This document shows, piece after piece, positions 23,021-30,873 of a DNA stretch of 64,000 nt. How positions within the stretch are numbered: the stretch's first letter is position 1; each line of letters begins with the position of its first letter. The DNA lies in contig NZ_JACHLI010000027.1 in assembly GCF_014204515.1 (NCBI RefSeq), forward strand, positions 45,308-109,307. The letters run 5' to 3'. The notes below the pieces were generated by a model. The model saw only the letters and a program-made list of their open reading frames with translations, did no database searches and was not told the origin of the DNA. The position numbers and the translations under genes are program-made. Source of the stretch: Pseudomonas nitroreducens (lineage in GTDB: Bacteria; Pseudomonadota; Gammaproteobacteria; Pseudomonadales; Pseudomonadaceae).

Positions 23021-25618
23021 TCAACTGGCGGGGGCAGTGTCTGCCACCGGCATCTCCTGAGCCTTGGGCGCCGCGGACAGCAGCGCCATCACCAGGGCGG
23101 CGAGGTAGGGCAGCGACTGCACCAGCAGCATGGCCACCCAGAACATCATGTCGCGGCTTGGCACGCCCTGCACCAGCACGATACCCAGCGCCGCTCCCCA
23201 CAACAGCAGCATGATGAACACCTCTTCGCGCGCCTCCGCCAGCGCCACCAGCAGGCCATGGTTGGAGGCCATCTTCGGTGTGCGGAAGAACGGGATGGTC
23301 TTGGTGAACGCCCCGTAGAGCACTGCCTTGGCAATGGTGTGCGACAGCGCCAGCCCCGCCACCGCTGCCTGGAACGAGCGCAGCAGGTCCACGCCCACGG
23401 CGCGGCGGTAGAGGAACATGATCTTGCCGAACTTGAAGAAGAACAGCGCCAGCGGCGGGATGGCGAAGATCAGCAGCGGCGGGTCGACCCGCTTGGGCAC
23501 GATGATCATCGCCGAGGACCAGAGCAGCGCGCCGACGGTGAAGAAGATGTTCATGCCGTCGGCGATCCACGGCAGCCAGCCGGCGATGAAGTGGTAGCGC
23601 TGGCCGAGGGTGAGCTGGCTGTCCTTGCCCTGGAACAGCGCGCGGGCGTGGCCCTTCATGATCTGGATGGCGCCGTAGGCCCAGCGGAAGCGCTGCTTCT
23701 TATAGTCGATGAAGGTGTCGGGCATCACGCCCTTGCCGAAGCTCTGGTGCGAGTAAGCGGCCGAGTAGCCCTTCTCGAACACCCGCAGGCCCAGCTCGGC
23801 GTCCTCGCAGATGGTCCAGTCGGCCCACTTCAACTCGTCCATCACCGTTCGGCGGATCATGGTCATGGTGCCATGCTGGATGATCGCGTCGCGGTCGTTG
23901 CGGGTGACCATGCCGATGTGGAAGAAGCCCTTGTACTCGGCGTAGCAGAGCTTCTTGAAGACGTTTTCCTCGCCGTCGTGGTAGTCCTGCGGCGACTGCA
24001 CCACGGCGATCTTCGGGTCACTGAAGTGCGGCACCATCTGCTTGAGCCAGTTCGGCTCGACGCAGTAGTCGGCGTCGATCACCGCCACCACTTCGACGTC
24101 CGGCGCGGTGTGCGGCAGGATGTAGTTCAGCGCGCCGCCCTTGAAGCCGGCCAGCGGTGCGACGTGGAAGAAGCGGAAGCGCGGGCCGAGGACTTCGCAG
24201 TAGTCGCGCACCGGTTCCCAGACCGCCGGGTCCTTGGTGTTGTTGTCGATGATCAGGACTTCGAAGTCCGGATAGTCGAGCCTGGACAGCGCATCCAGGG
24301 TCTTCTTCATCATCTCCGGCGGCTCGTTGTAGCAGGGCACGTGCACCGAGACCTTGGGCCGGTAGCCGCTATCGGTGAGCACCGGGTCGAACGGCCGGCG
24401 GCGCTTGTGCACCCAGACCGTCTCGGCCAGTTCGTGGGCCTCGGTGAGCAGGACAATGAACACGCCCAGCGCGCCGATGCCCAGCAGGCCGCCGACGGTC
24501 AGGCTGAACCAGGTCGAGTACTGCTGGCTGTAGTCATAGGCGATCCACACCAGCACCGAGCCGCCGGCGAAGGCCACCGTGGTCAGGAAGGTCCGGCCGC
24601 GCTGGCGCAGGGCGCTGCCGTCGATCATCAGCAGGGTCAGGGCGAGCAGCGCCATCACCACCGAGGCGACCGCCAGGGCGCGCCATTGCGGGATGTTCAC
24701 CACCGGCCCTTCGAAGTTGAACTTGGGCTGGCGCTGGGCGTTGTAGACGCCCCAGTAGGCGCCGACCGAGCCTTCGTCACCGACTTTCCATGGCTGGTCG
24801 AAGGCCTCGACGACGAAGTAGTTGTAGCCCTTCTTGTTCAGCAGGTTGGTCAGCGTGCGCAGGTAGATCGCCTGGTCCGCCTGGGTGGCGTCGGCGCCGC
24901 CGCGCATGCGGCCGTTGCTTGGCCAGCCGACCTCGGCCAGCAGCAACGGCTTGCGTGGGAACTTGGCGCGCAGCTCCTTGGCGCGTTCGAGGACGAACGG
25001 TATGGCGTCGTTCATCGCCGTGTATTCCCAGTAGGGCAGCACGTGGGCGGCGATCAGGTCGACGTGCTTGGCCAGCTCCGGGTACTTCTCGTAGATGTGC
25101 CATTGCTCGGCGGTGGTCACCGGCACCTTCACCGCCTTGCGCACGCGGTCCAGGTAAGCATTCAGCTGCTCGACGGTGACCTCGCGGCGGAACAGCGCCT
25201 CGTTGCCGACTATCACCCGCACCACACTGCGCGAGTTGTTGGCGATCTCGATGCCGCGCTCGATCTCGGCTTCGTTCTCCGCCTCGTCCGGGCCGATCCA
25301 TATCCCCAGGCTGACGCGCATGCCCAGTTCTTCGGCCAGGCGCGGGATGTCGGCCAGCGAACCCTTCACCGAGTAGGTGCGGATGTTGTCGGTGTTCTTC
25401 GAGACCAGTTCCAGGTCGGAGCGGATTTCGTCGTCGCTGGGGAACTGATCCTTCTGCGGATTCTGGTTCAGGCGGAAGGGCGAGAAGGAGAATCCGGAAA
25501 TGCTTTCCGGCCAGTCGGGAACGCTGACGGGGCGGTTGTAGAGGGCCCAGAAGCCGGTGAAGAGCGCCGCGAGGGCGACGAACACCACCAGGTTGAGGCC
25601 GAACTTGCGTGAGGACAT
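23021..25618 (-). CDS. ndvB: NdvB-type beta-glucan synthase (GH17-like domain plus GT2)
   Basis: The 865-residue inner-membrane protein has an N-terminal helix, then a periplasmic GH17-like domain (~residues 40-310: NIRTYSVKGSLADIPRLA, VRVIVGNEAL and LLLAEVGWPSNGR with two candidate catalytic Glu) and three helices. The cytoplasmic GT2 core has VHVPCYNEPPEMMKKTLDA, VAVIDADYCVEP, ICEDAELGLRVFEKGY and QRFRWAYGAIQ (QxxRW), followed by more helices. This matches P. aeruginosa NdvB, which makes periplasmic beta-1,3-linked glucans tied to biofilm-specific antibiotic tolerance. ATG 25618 is preferred over 25663. It is transcribed away from tcdA with a 266-bp divergent gap (25619-25884) in which I cannot name a promoter. 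Confidence 0.9.
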   Translation of the reverse strand: MSSRKFGLNLVVFVALAALFTGFWALYNRPVSVPDWPESISGFSFSPFRLNQNPQKDQFPSDDEIRSDLELVSKNTDNIRTYSVKGSLADIPRLAEELGMRVSLGIWIGPDEAENEAEIERGIEIANNSRSVVRVIVGNEALFRREVTVEQLNAYLDRVRKAVKVPVTTAEQWHIYEKYPELAKHVDLIAAHVLPYWEYTAMNDAIPFVLERAKELRAKFPRKPLLLAEVGWPSNGRMRGGADATQADQAIYLRTLTNLLNKKGYNYFVVEAFDQPWKVGDEGSVGAYWGVYNAQRQPKFNFEGPVVNIPQWRALAVASVVMALLALTLLMIDGSALRQRGRTFLTTVAFAGGSVLVWIAYDYSQQYSTWFSLTVGGLLGIGALGVFIVLLTEAHELAETVWVHKRRRPFDPVLTDSGYRPKVSVHVPCYNEPPEMMKKTLDALSRLDYPDFEVLIIDNNTKDPAVWEPVRDYCEVLGPRFRFFHVAPLAGFKGGALNYILPHTAPDVEVVAVIDADYCVEPNWLKQMVPHFSDPKIAVVQSPQDYHDGEENVFKKLCYAEYKGFFHIGMVTRNDRDAIIQHGTMTMIRRTVMDELKWADWTICEDAELGLRVFEKGYSAAYSHQSFGKGVMPDTFIDYKKQRFRWAYGAIQIMKGHARALFQGKDSQLTLGQRYHFIAGWLPWIADGMNIFFTVGALLWSSAMIIVPKRVDPPLLIFAIPPLALFFFKFGKIMFLYRRAVGVDLLRSFQAAVAGLALSHTIAKAVLYGAFTKTIPFFRTPKMASNHGLLVALAEAREEVFIMLLLWGAALGIVLVQGVPSRDMMFWVAMLLVQSLPYLAALVMALLSAAPKAQEMPVADTAPAS

Positions 25619-25884
25619 GGTGCGATCGGGTTCCAAAGGGTGGAACGGGGAGGGGCCGGACAATCTCTGTACAGGACAGCCCGGTCGGGGCGCATCCTAC
25701 CCCGCACTCCAGGGGCTGTACAGGTTGCCGGCGCCGTCCGCCGTGTGGGCGTACGTGGGCATTTTCCGACAGTTTAGAATGTGCTGCAGGCGCGTGGCTG
25801 AGACTGCGGCAAAACGGCTTTGTTGCAGGCGTGCCGCTGGCCGCCGGTATAGAATGCCGGCCGTTTCGACATGAGGTGTGGGTG

Positions 25885-26691
25885 ATGCAACTGGATGATC
25901 AGCGTTTCGGCGGAATCGCCCGGCTTTATGGCCGCGAAGGCCTGGAGCGGCTGGCGGCCAGCCATGTGGCGGTGGTCGGGATCGGCGGCGTGGGTTCCTG
26001 GGCGGCCGAGGCCCTGGCGCGCAGCGGTGTGGGCGAGATTTCGCTATTCGATCTGGACGACGTCTGCGTCACCAACACCAACCGCCAGGTGCATGCCATC
26101 CAGGGCGCCGTGGGCAAGCCCAAGGTCGAGGTCATGGCCGAGCGCCTGAAGGCGATCAACCCGAGCGTCGTCGTACACGCTGTAGCCGATTTCGTTACCC
26201 GCGAGACCATGGCGGACTACATCACGCCGCAGCTGGACTGCGTGATCGACTGCATCGACAGCGTTGCCGCCAAGGCCGCGCTGATCGCCTGGTGCAAGCG
26301 CCGCAAGCTGCAGATCATCACCACCGGCGGCGCGGGCGGGCAGGTGGACCCGACGCAGATCCAGGTCGCCGACCTGAACAAGACCTTCAACGACCCGCTG
26401 GCTGCCAAGGTCCGCTCCACGCTGCGCCGCGACTACAACTTCTCGCGCACGCCGGGCCGGCATTACAGCGTGCAGTGCGTGTTCTCCACCGAACAGCTGC
26501 GCTACCCCAAGCCGGACGGCACGGTGTGCCAGTCCAAGAGTTTCGTCGGTGAAGGCGTGAAGCTGGACTGCGCCGGTGGTTTCGGTGCGGTGATGATGGT
26601 CACTGCGACCTTCGGCATGGTGGCTGCCGCCAGGGCTGTGGACAAGATCGTCGCCGGGGCACGCCGGCCTTCGGAGCGCACTGCGGGCTGA
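25885..26691 (+). CDS. tcdA: tRNA threonylcarbamoyladenosine dehydratase (TcdA/CsdL)
   Basis: The 268-residue E1-like enzyme dehydrates tRNA t6A37 to cyclic ct6A using ATP. It has the nucleotide-binding VAVVGIGGVGSWAAEALARSGVG, the ISLFDLDDVCVTNTNRQ loop, IDCIDSVAAKAALIAWC and TTGGAGGQVDPTQIQVADL. The ending VTATFGMVAAARAVDKI is typical. The open frame extends to 25609, but family start and AGGTGTGG before the codon pair GTG-ATG point to 25882/25885. It converges on csdE-csdA, whose sulfur-transfer system is genetically and physically linked to TcdA in E. coli. Confidence 0.95.
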   Translation: MQLDDQRFGGIARLYGREGLERLAASHVAVVGIGGVGSWAAEALARSGVGEISLFDLDDVCVTNTNRQVHAIQGAVGKPKVEVMAERLKAINPSVVVHAVADFVTRETMADYITPQLDCVIDCIDSVAAKAALIAWCKRRKLQIITTGGAGGQVDPTQIQVADLNKTFNDPLAAKVRSTLRRDYNFSRTPGRHYSVQCVFSTEQLRYPKPDGTVCQSKSFVGEGVKLDCAGGFGAVMMVTATFGMVAAARAVDKIVAGARRPSERTAG

Positions 26692-26741
26692 TCCCAATTC
26701 CGGGCGCAACGGCCTTCTTCGGCCAGTTCGTGCCGGCTCTT

Positions 26742-26873
26742 CCCCTCACCCCAGCCCTGGCTACGCGCCCCGCTCGGAGGGAGAGGGAGCCGTCCGTGCC
26801 GGCTGACACCACGGTTTCTCCCGGCACTGAACGGTCCCCTCGCCCGCTTGCGGGAGAGGGTTAGGGTGAGGGG
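26742..26873. repeat. Compound inverted repeat between tcdA and csdE
   Basis: CCCCTCACCCCAGCCCT (26742-26758) pairs 15 of 17 with AGGGTTAGGGTGAGGGG (26857-26873). An inner hairpin (CCCGC-TT-GCGGG) lies just inside the right arm. It fills the space between two convergent genes and may stop transcription from both sides. The sequence looks like a dispersed intergenic repeat. Confidence 0.65.
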
Positions 26874-26883
26874 CTCTCGATCT

Positions 26884-26941
26884 TGTAGGAGCGGATTTAT
26901 CCGCGATGGTTTCCGGCGCGATGTGGGCCTGTCGCGGACGG
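26884..26941. repeat. REP-like palindromic element
   Basis: TGTAGGAGCGGATTTATCCG with the palindrome GCGGAT-TT-ATCCGC is the typical head of Pseudomonas REP units. A partly inverted CGCGATG...TCGCGGAC follows. It lies directly next to the csdE stop. Confidence 0.7.
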
Positions 26942-26943
26942 AG

Positions 26944-27360
26944 TCAGGAACCTCCGGCGGCGATCAGTTCCTGCATCCGCTTCAGCACGGCATTCAGGCC
27001 ATTGCTGCGCGACGGCGACAGTTGCCGGCCCAGGCCCAGCTGATTGAACCAGTCGGGCAGATCGATGGCTGATAGTTCGTCGGCCGGCAGGCCTTCTACC
27101 CGCACCAGCAGCAACGCCAGCAGCCCACGCAGCAGACGGGCATCGCTGTAGGCGCGAAAATGCCAGCGCTCATCTTGCCGATCCGCCACCAGCCAGACAT
27201 TGCTCTCGCAGCCCTGCACGCGCTGCTGGTCATCCAGCTCGGCCTCACTCAACGGTTCCAGGCGTTCGCCCCATTGCATCAGCAGGCGCGCCCGCTGCTC
27301 CCAGCCCTGCAGGGCGGTGAAGGCCTGCAGCGCCTCGGCGGCGGCAGCGGGCAGGCTCAT
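26944..27360 (-). CDS. csdE: SufE-family sulfur acceptor CsdE
   Basis: The 138-residue SufE/CsdE protein accepts persulfide sulfur from CsdA on the conserved Cys in QRVQGCESNVWLVAD (about residue 51). The N-terminus FTALQGWEQRARLLMQWGERL and the end LSPSRSNGLNAVLKRMQELI fit the family. The ATG overlaps the csdA stop by 4 bp, so the pair is coupled. With TcdA across the repeat region this forms the CSD sulfur-transfer set. Confidence 0.92.
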   Translation of the reverse strand: MSLPAAAAEALQAFTALQGWEQRARLLMQWGERLEPLSEAELDDQQRVQGCESNVWLVADRQDERWHFRAYSDARLLRGLLALLLVRVEGLPADELSAIDLPDWFNQLGLGRQLSPSRSNGLNAVLKRMQELIAAGGS

Positions 27361-28562
27361 CGCAGCAGCTCCAGGGCGTTGTCCAGCGCGGTGAAGAAGC
27401 GCTCGAGGTCGGTGCTGTCGTTGTACAGGCCGAGGGAGACGCGCAGGGCGCCGGCGACATCCAGGGTTTTCATCAGCGGCATGGCGCAGTGGTGCCCGGC
27501 ACGCACGGCAATGCCCTGTTCGGTGAGCAGGTGACCGAGGTCGGAGACGTGCACGCCGTCGACCACGAAGCTGACCAGCGCCACGTCCGGCTCGCCCAGC
27601 ACCCGTACGCCGTCACGGGCGCGCAGTCCGGCCAGCAGGCGGGCATGGAGGAAGCTCTCGTGGGCGCTGACTTCGGCACTGTCCTGCGCTGCCAACCACT
27701 CCAGCGTGGCGCCCAGGGCGATCACCGGGCCGATGGGCGGGGTGCCGGCCTCGAAGCCCATGGGCGCGCTGTGGAACTGCGCGTCGAAGTAGTCCGCCAC
27801 GCGCACCATCTCGCCGCCGAACTGCCAGTGCGCCAGGCGCTGCAGAGCTTCGGGCCGACCCCAGAGCAGGCCGAGGCCTTCCGGGCCGTAGAGCTTGTGG
27901 CTGGAGCAGACATAGAAGTCGCAGCCCAGAGCTGACAGGTTGTGCCGACCGTGGACCACGCCTTGTGCGCCGTCGACCACGCTCAGCGCGCCGTGCTGGC
28001 GGGCCATCTGCAGCAGCTCCGGCAGCGGCTGCCAGGTGCCGAGCACGTTGGACAGCTGGCTGATGGCAAGCAGGCGCGTGCGCGGGCCGATCAGGCCGGC
28101 GGCGCGATTCAGGTCGATGCGGCCGGTGTCGTCCAGCGGCAATACCACCAGCTTCAGGCCGCGGCGCTGCGCCAGTTGTTGCCAGGGCAGCAGGTTGGCG
28201 TGGTGTTCCAGGGCGCTGATGGCGATCTCGTCGCCGGCCTGGAACTGCGCTTCCAGCCCGTAGGCCAGCAGGTTCAGGGCCTCGGTGGCGCCACGGGTGA
28301 AGATGACCTGCGCCGGGCTGCCGCCGTTGAGCCAGTTGGCGGCCAGGGTGCGGGTCGCCTCGAAGGCACGGGTAGCGCGCTCGCCGGGCAGATGCTGGGC
28401 GCGATGCACGTTGGCGGCGCCGCTGGCGTAATAGCCGGCGAGGGCGTCGAGCATGGCGCGCGGCTTCTGCGCGGTGGCGGCGCTGTCGAGGTAGGTCTGG
28501 CCTTCGGCCTCGAAGGCGGCGAGGGCCGGGAATTCGGTGCGCCAGGGCGAGGGAATGGACAT
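27357..28562 (-). CDS. csdA: Cysteine desulfurase CsdA
   Basis: The 401-residue PLP aminotransferase class V enzyme of the SufS/CsdA group removes sulfur from cysteine to give alanine and an enzyme persulfide. Visible features: YLDSAATAQKP at the start, NLLAYGLE, EHHANLLPWQQLA, VDGAQGVVHGRHN, the PLP lysine in CSSHKLYGPEGLGLLWG (about residue 222) and the sulfur-carrying Cys in RAGHHCAMPLM (about 360). Paired with csdE downstream (4-bp overlap). Confidence 0.94.
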   Translation of the reverse strand: MSIPSPWRTEFPALAAFEAEGQTYLDSAATAQKPRAMLDALAGYYASGAANVHRAQHLPGERATRAFEATRTLAANWLNGGSPAQVIFTRGATEALNLLAYGLEAQFQAGDEIAISALEHHANLLPWQQLAQRRGLKLVVLPLDDTGRIDLNRAAGLIGPRTRLLAISQLSNVLGTWQPLPELLQMARQHGALSVVDGAQGVVHGRHNLSALGCDFYVCSSHKLYGPEGLGLLWGRPEALQRLAHWQFGGEMVRVADYFDAQFHSAPMGFEAGTPPIGPVIALGATLEWLAAQDSAEVSAHESFLHARLLAGLRARDGVRVLGEPDVALVSFVVDGVHVSDLGHLLTEQGIAVRAGHHCAMPLMKTLDVAGALRVSLGLYNDSTDLERFFTALDNALELLR

Positions 28563-28643
28563 GGTGGCCTCAGGCTGCAGGCCTCAGGCTACAGGCGAGA
28601 GCGCGCTTGCCTGTCGCCTGCAGCTTGCAGCCTGTCGCAGCTA
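28563..28643. repeat. Degenerate GCCTGCAG/CAGGCT-type repeat cluster between csdA and dapD
   Basis: The 81-bp spacer is built mostly of short repeated and inverted 7-8 bp words (CAGGCTGCAGGC, CTCAGGCT, GCCTGCAGCTTGCAGCC). It is the same word family as the tandem array at 32584-32650. No promoter is evident. Confidence 0.5.
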
Positions 28644-29678
28644 TCAGTTGTGCGCGTGCAGCGCCTCGTTCAGCTCGATGGCAGTCTTGTTGGTCTTGCA
28701 CTCGACCGCGCCGGTCTGGGAGTTGCGGCGGAACAGCAGGTCGGCCTGGCCGGCCAGGTCGCGGCCCTTGACCACTTTGACCAGGTTGTTCTGGTCGTCC
28801 AGCACGGCGATCTTGGTGCCGGCGGTGACGTACAGGCCAGCCTCGACGATGTTGCGGTCGCCCAGCGGGATGCCGATGCCGGCGTTGGCGCCGATCAGGC
28901 AGCCTTCGCCGACGCTGATGACGATGTTGCCGCCGCCGGACAGGGTGCCCATGGTGGAGCAGCCGCCGCCCAGGTCCGAGCCCTTGCCGACGAACACGCC
29001 AGCGGAGACGCGGCCTTCGATCATGCCCGGGCCTTCGGTGCCACCGTTGAAGTTGACGAAACCTTCGTGCATCACGGTGGTGCCTTCACCGATGTAGGCG
29101 CCCAGGCGAACGCGGGCGGTGTCGGCGATGCGCACGCCGGCCGGGACCACGTAGTCGGTCATCTTCGGGAATTTGTCGACGGAGAACACTTCCAGCAGCT
29201 TGCCCTTCAGGCGCGCTTCCAGTTGCAGTTCGGCCAGTTCGGCCAGGTCGACGGCGCCCTGGTTGGTCCAGGCGACGTTCGGCAGCAGCGGGAAGATGCC
29301 GGTCAGGTTCAGGCCGTGGGGCTTGACCAGACGGTGGGACAGCAGGTGCAGCTTCAGGTACGCCTCCGGGGTGGAGCCGGGGGCGGCGTCTTCGGCCAGC
29401 AGAGTGGCGACCAGCGGCTTCTGGCTTTCAGCCAGGCGGTTGAGCAGGGCGGCCTGGGCAGCGTCCACGGTCTCCACGGCATCGGCCAGCTGGTAGGCCT
29501 GGTGGGCGGTGAAGGCGATCGCCTGGTTGCCGCCTTCGTAGTTCAGCAGCGGCGCAATGGCAGCGACCAGCTCGGCGCTGGGGTTGAGCAGCGGCTGCGC
29601 GTAGAAGACTTCCAGCCAGTTGCCCTGGCGGTTCTGGGTGCCGACACCGAAGGCGATGCTGAACAGGGATTTCGACAT
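28644..29678 (-). CDS. dapD: 2,3,4,5-tetrahydropyridine-2,6-dicarboxylate N-succinyltransferase
   Basis: The 344-residue DapD of the actinobacterial/Pseudomonas type succinylates tetrahydrodipicolinate in DAP/lysine synthesis. The N-terminal helical part (YEGGNQAIAFTAHQAYQLADAVE) precedes a left-handed beta-helix (VRLGAYIGEGTTVMHEGFVNFNGGT, GGGCSTMGTLSGGGNIV, GANAGIGIPLGDRNIVEAGLYV). ATG 29678 has AAGGAA at good spacing; the long upstream frame comes from reading into the LysE gene. It is 35 bp after the lysE-like gene. Confidence 0.95.
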   Translation of the reverse strand: MSKSLFSIAFGVGTQNRQGNWLEVFYAQPLLNPSAELVAAIAPLLNYEGGNQAIAFTAHQAYQLADAVETVDAAQAALLNRLAESQKPLVATLLAEDAAPGSTPEAYLKLHLLSHRLVKPHGLNLTGIFPLLPNVAWTNQGAVDLAELAELQLEARLKGKLLEVFSVDKFPKMTDYVVPAGVRIADTARVRLGAYIGEGTTVMHEGFVNFNGGTEGPGMIEGRVSAGVFVGKGSDLGGGCSTMGTLSGGGNIVISVGEGCLIGANAGIGIPLGDRNIVEAGLYVTAGTKIAVLDDQNNLVKVVKGRDLAGQADLLFRRNSQTGAVECKTNKTAIELNEALHAHN

Positions 29679-29713
29679 GGGGGTATTCCTTGATTCCGAA
29701 AGAGTGAGGTCGG

Positions 29714-30340
29714 TCAGGCCGGACGGCGGCTGAGCAGCAGGCCCAGCCCGGCGCTGCCCAGCAGCGCGGCACAACCACGGTTGAACAGGCGCCGGGCGCG
29801 TGCGCCGGCGAGCAGCTTGCCGAGGCGGACCCCGGCGAGCCCGTAAAGGGCGATGGCCAGCCATTCCAGAACCAGGAAGGCTGCGCCGAGTTGGGCGAAC
29901 TGGGCGCCCACGGCCTGACGCGGATCGACGAACTGCGGCAGGAAAGCGGTGAAGATCAGGATCGCCTTGGGATTGCCGGCAGCCACCCAGAACTCCTGGC
30001 GGGCCAGGCGCCACAGGCTGGTGGCCGGAGCCGGGGAGCCATCCACCGACAGGTTCGCCGTCGGCGCGCGCCACAGTTGCACGGCGAGCCACAGCAGGTA
30101 GCCGGCGCCCACCAGCTTGATCGCCAGGAACAGCCACGCCGAGGCCTGCAGTACCAGCGCCAGACCGGAAGCGGCCAGGGCCAGCATGCCGGCGAAGGCG
30201 AGCAGCCGGCCGCCACCGGCGACGGTGGCGCGCAGCAGGCCGAAGCGTGCGGCATTGTTCAGCGACAGCAGGTTGTTCGGTCCCGGCGCCAGGTTCAGGG
30301 CGAAGCAGGCGGGGAGGAACAGGGCCCAGGCGATGCTCAT
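29714..30340 (-). CDS. LysE/RhtB-family amino-acid exporter
   Basis: The 208-residue inner-membrane protein has about six hydrophobic segments. The start FLPACFALNLAPGPNNLLSLNNAARFG carries the family signature (xPGPNxL). ARQEFWVAAGNPKAILIFTAFLPQFV is the conserved GNPKA segment. Substrate is unknown; placement between dapD and yffB beside lysine-pathway genes makes lysine or a related amino acid possible, but this is an inference. Confidence 0.88.
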   Translation of the reverse strand: MSIAWALFLPACFALNLAPGPNNLLSLNNAARFGLLRATVAGGGRLLAFAGMLALAASGLALVLQASAWLFLAIKLVGAGYLLWLAVQLWRAPTANLSVDGSPAPATSLWRLARQEFWVAAGNPKAILIFTAFLPQFVDPRQAVGAQFAQLGAAFLVLEWLAIALYGLAGVRLGKLLAGARARRLFNRGCAALLGSAGLGLLLSRRPA

Positions 30341-30351
30341 CGTGGCGATGC

Positions 30352-30702
30352 TCAGGCCAGCGCGGCGGCGTAGGCGTCGGGCTTGAAGCCGACCAGGGTG
30401 CGATCACCCAGGTCCAGCACCGGACGCTTGATCATCGACGGCTGGGCGACCATCAGTTCGATGGCCTTGTCCTGGTCGAGGTCGGCCTTCTGCGCATCTT
30501 CCAGCTTGCGGAAGGTGGTACCGGCACGGTTCAGGACGGTTTCCCAGCCATGCTCGGTGCACCACTGGCGCAGGTGTTCGCGGTCGATGCCGCTACTCTT
30601 GTAGTCGTGGAAGGCGTAGTCGACGCCATGCTCGTCCAGCCAGGTACGGGCCTTCTTCATGGTGTCGCAGGCCTTGATTCCATACAGCGTCCGCTCGCTC
30701 AC
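30352..30702 (-). CDS. yffB: ArsC/Spx-family reductase-like protein (YffB type)
   Basis: The 116-residue thioredoxin-fold protein has LYGIKACDTMKKARTWLDEHG (single Cys12, the glutathione-linked type), HDYKSSGI and PSMIKRPVLDLGDRTLVGF. It belongs to the YffB/arsenate reductase-like family found beside dap genes in many gammaproteobacteria; real arsenate reduction is doubtful and the cellular role is not known. It lies 11 bp upstream of the LysE-type gene, so they are likely co-transcribed. Confidence 0.88.
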   Translation of the reverse strand: MSERTLYGIKACDTMKKARTWLDEHGVDYAFHDYKSSGIDREHLRQWCTEHGWETVLNRAGTTFRKLEDAQKADLDQDKAIELMVAQPSMIKRPVLDLGDRTLVGFKPDAYAAALA

Positions 30703-30873
30703 GGGGCGCTACTCCTTTTCGATGCATTTTTCAGGCGCGGGATTATGCCATTTCCCAGCGCCTTGCGGGACGCCGCCGGGAGGTCGGTGGATTGCAACAG
30801 TTTTTTGCCCGTTGCGGGGCTGATCCGCCGCGAATCGGGTGCTTCAATGGAGTGCTGTGCTGGGAGTTCGTCG

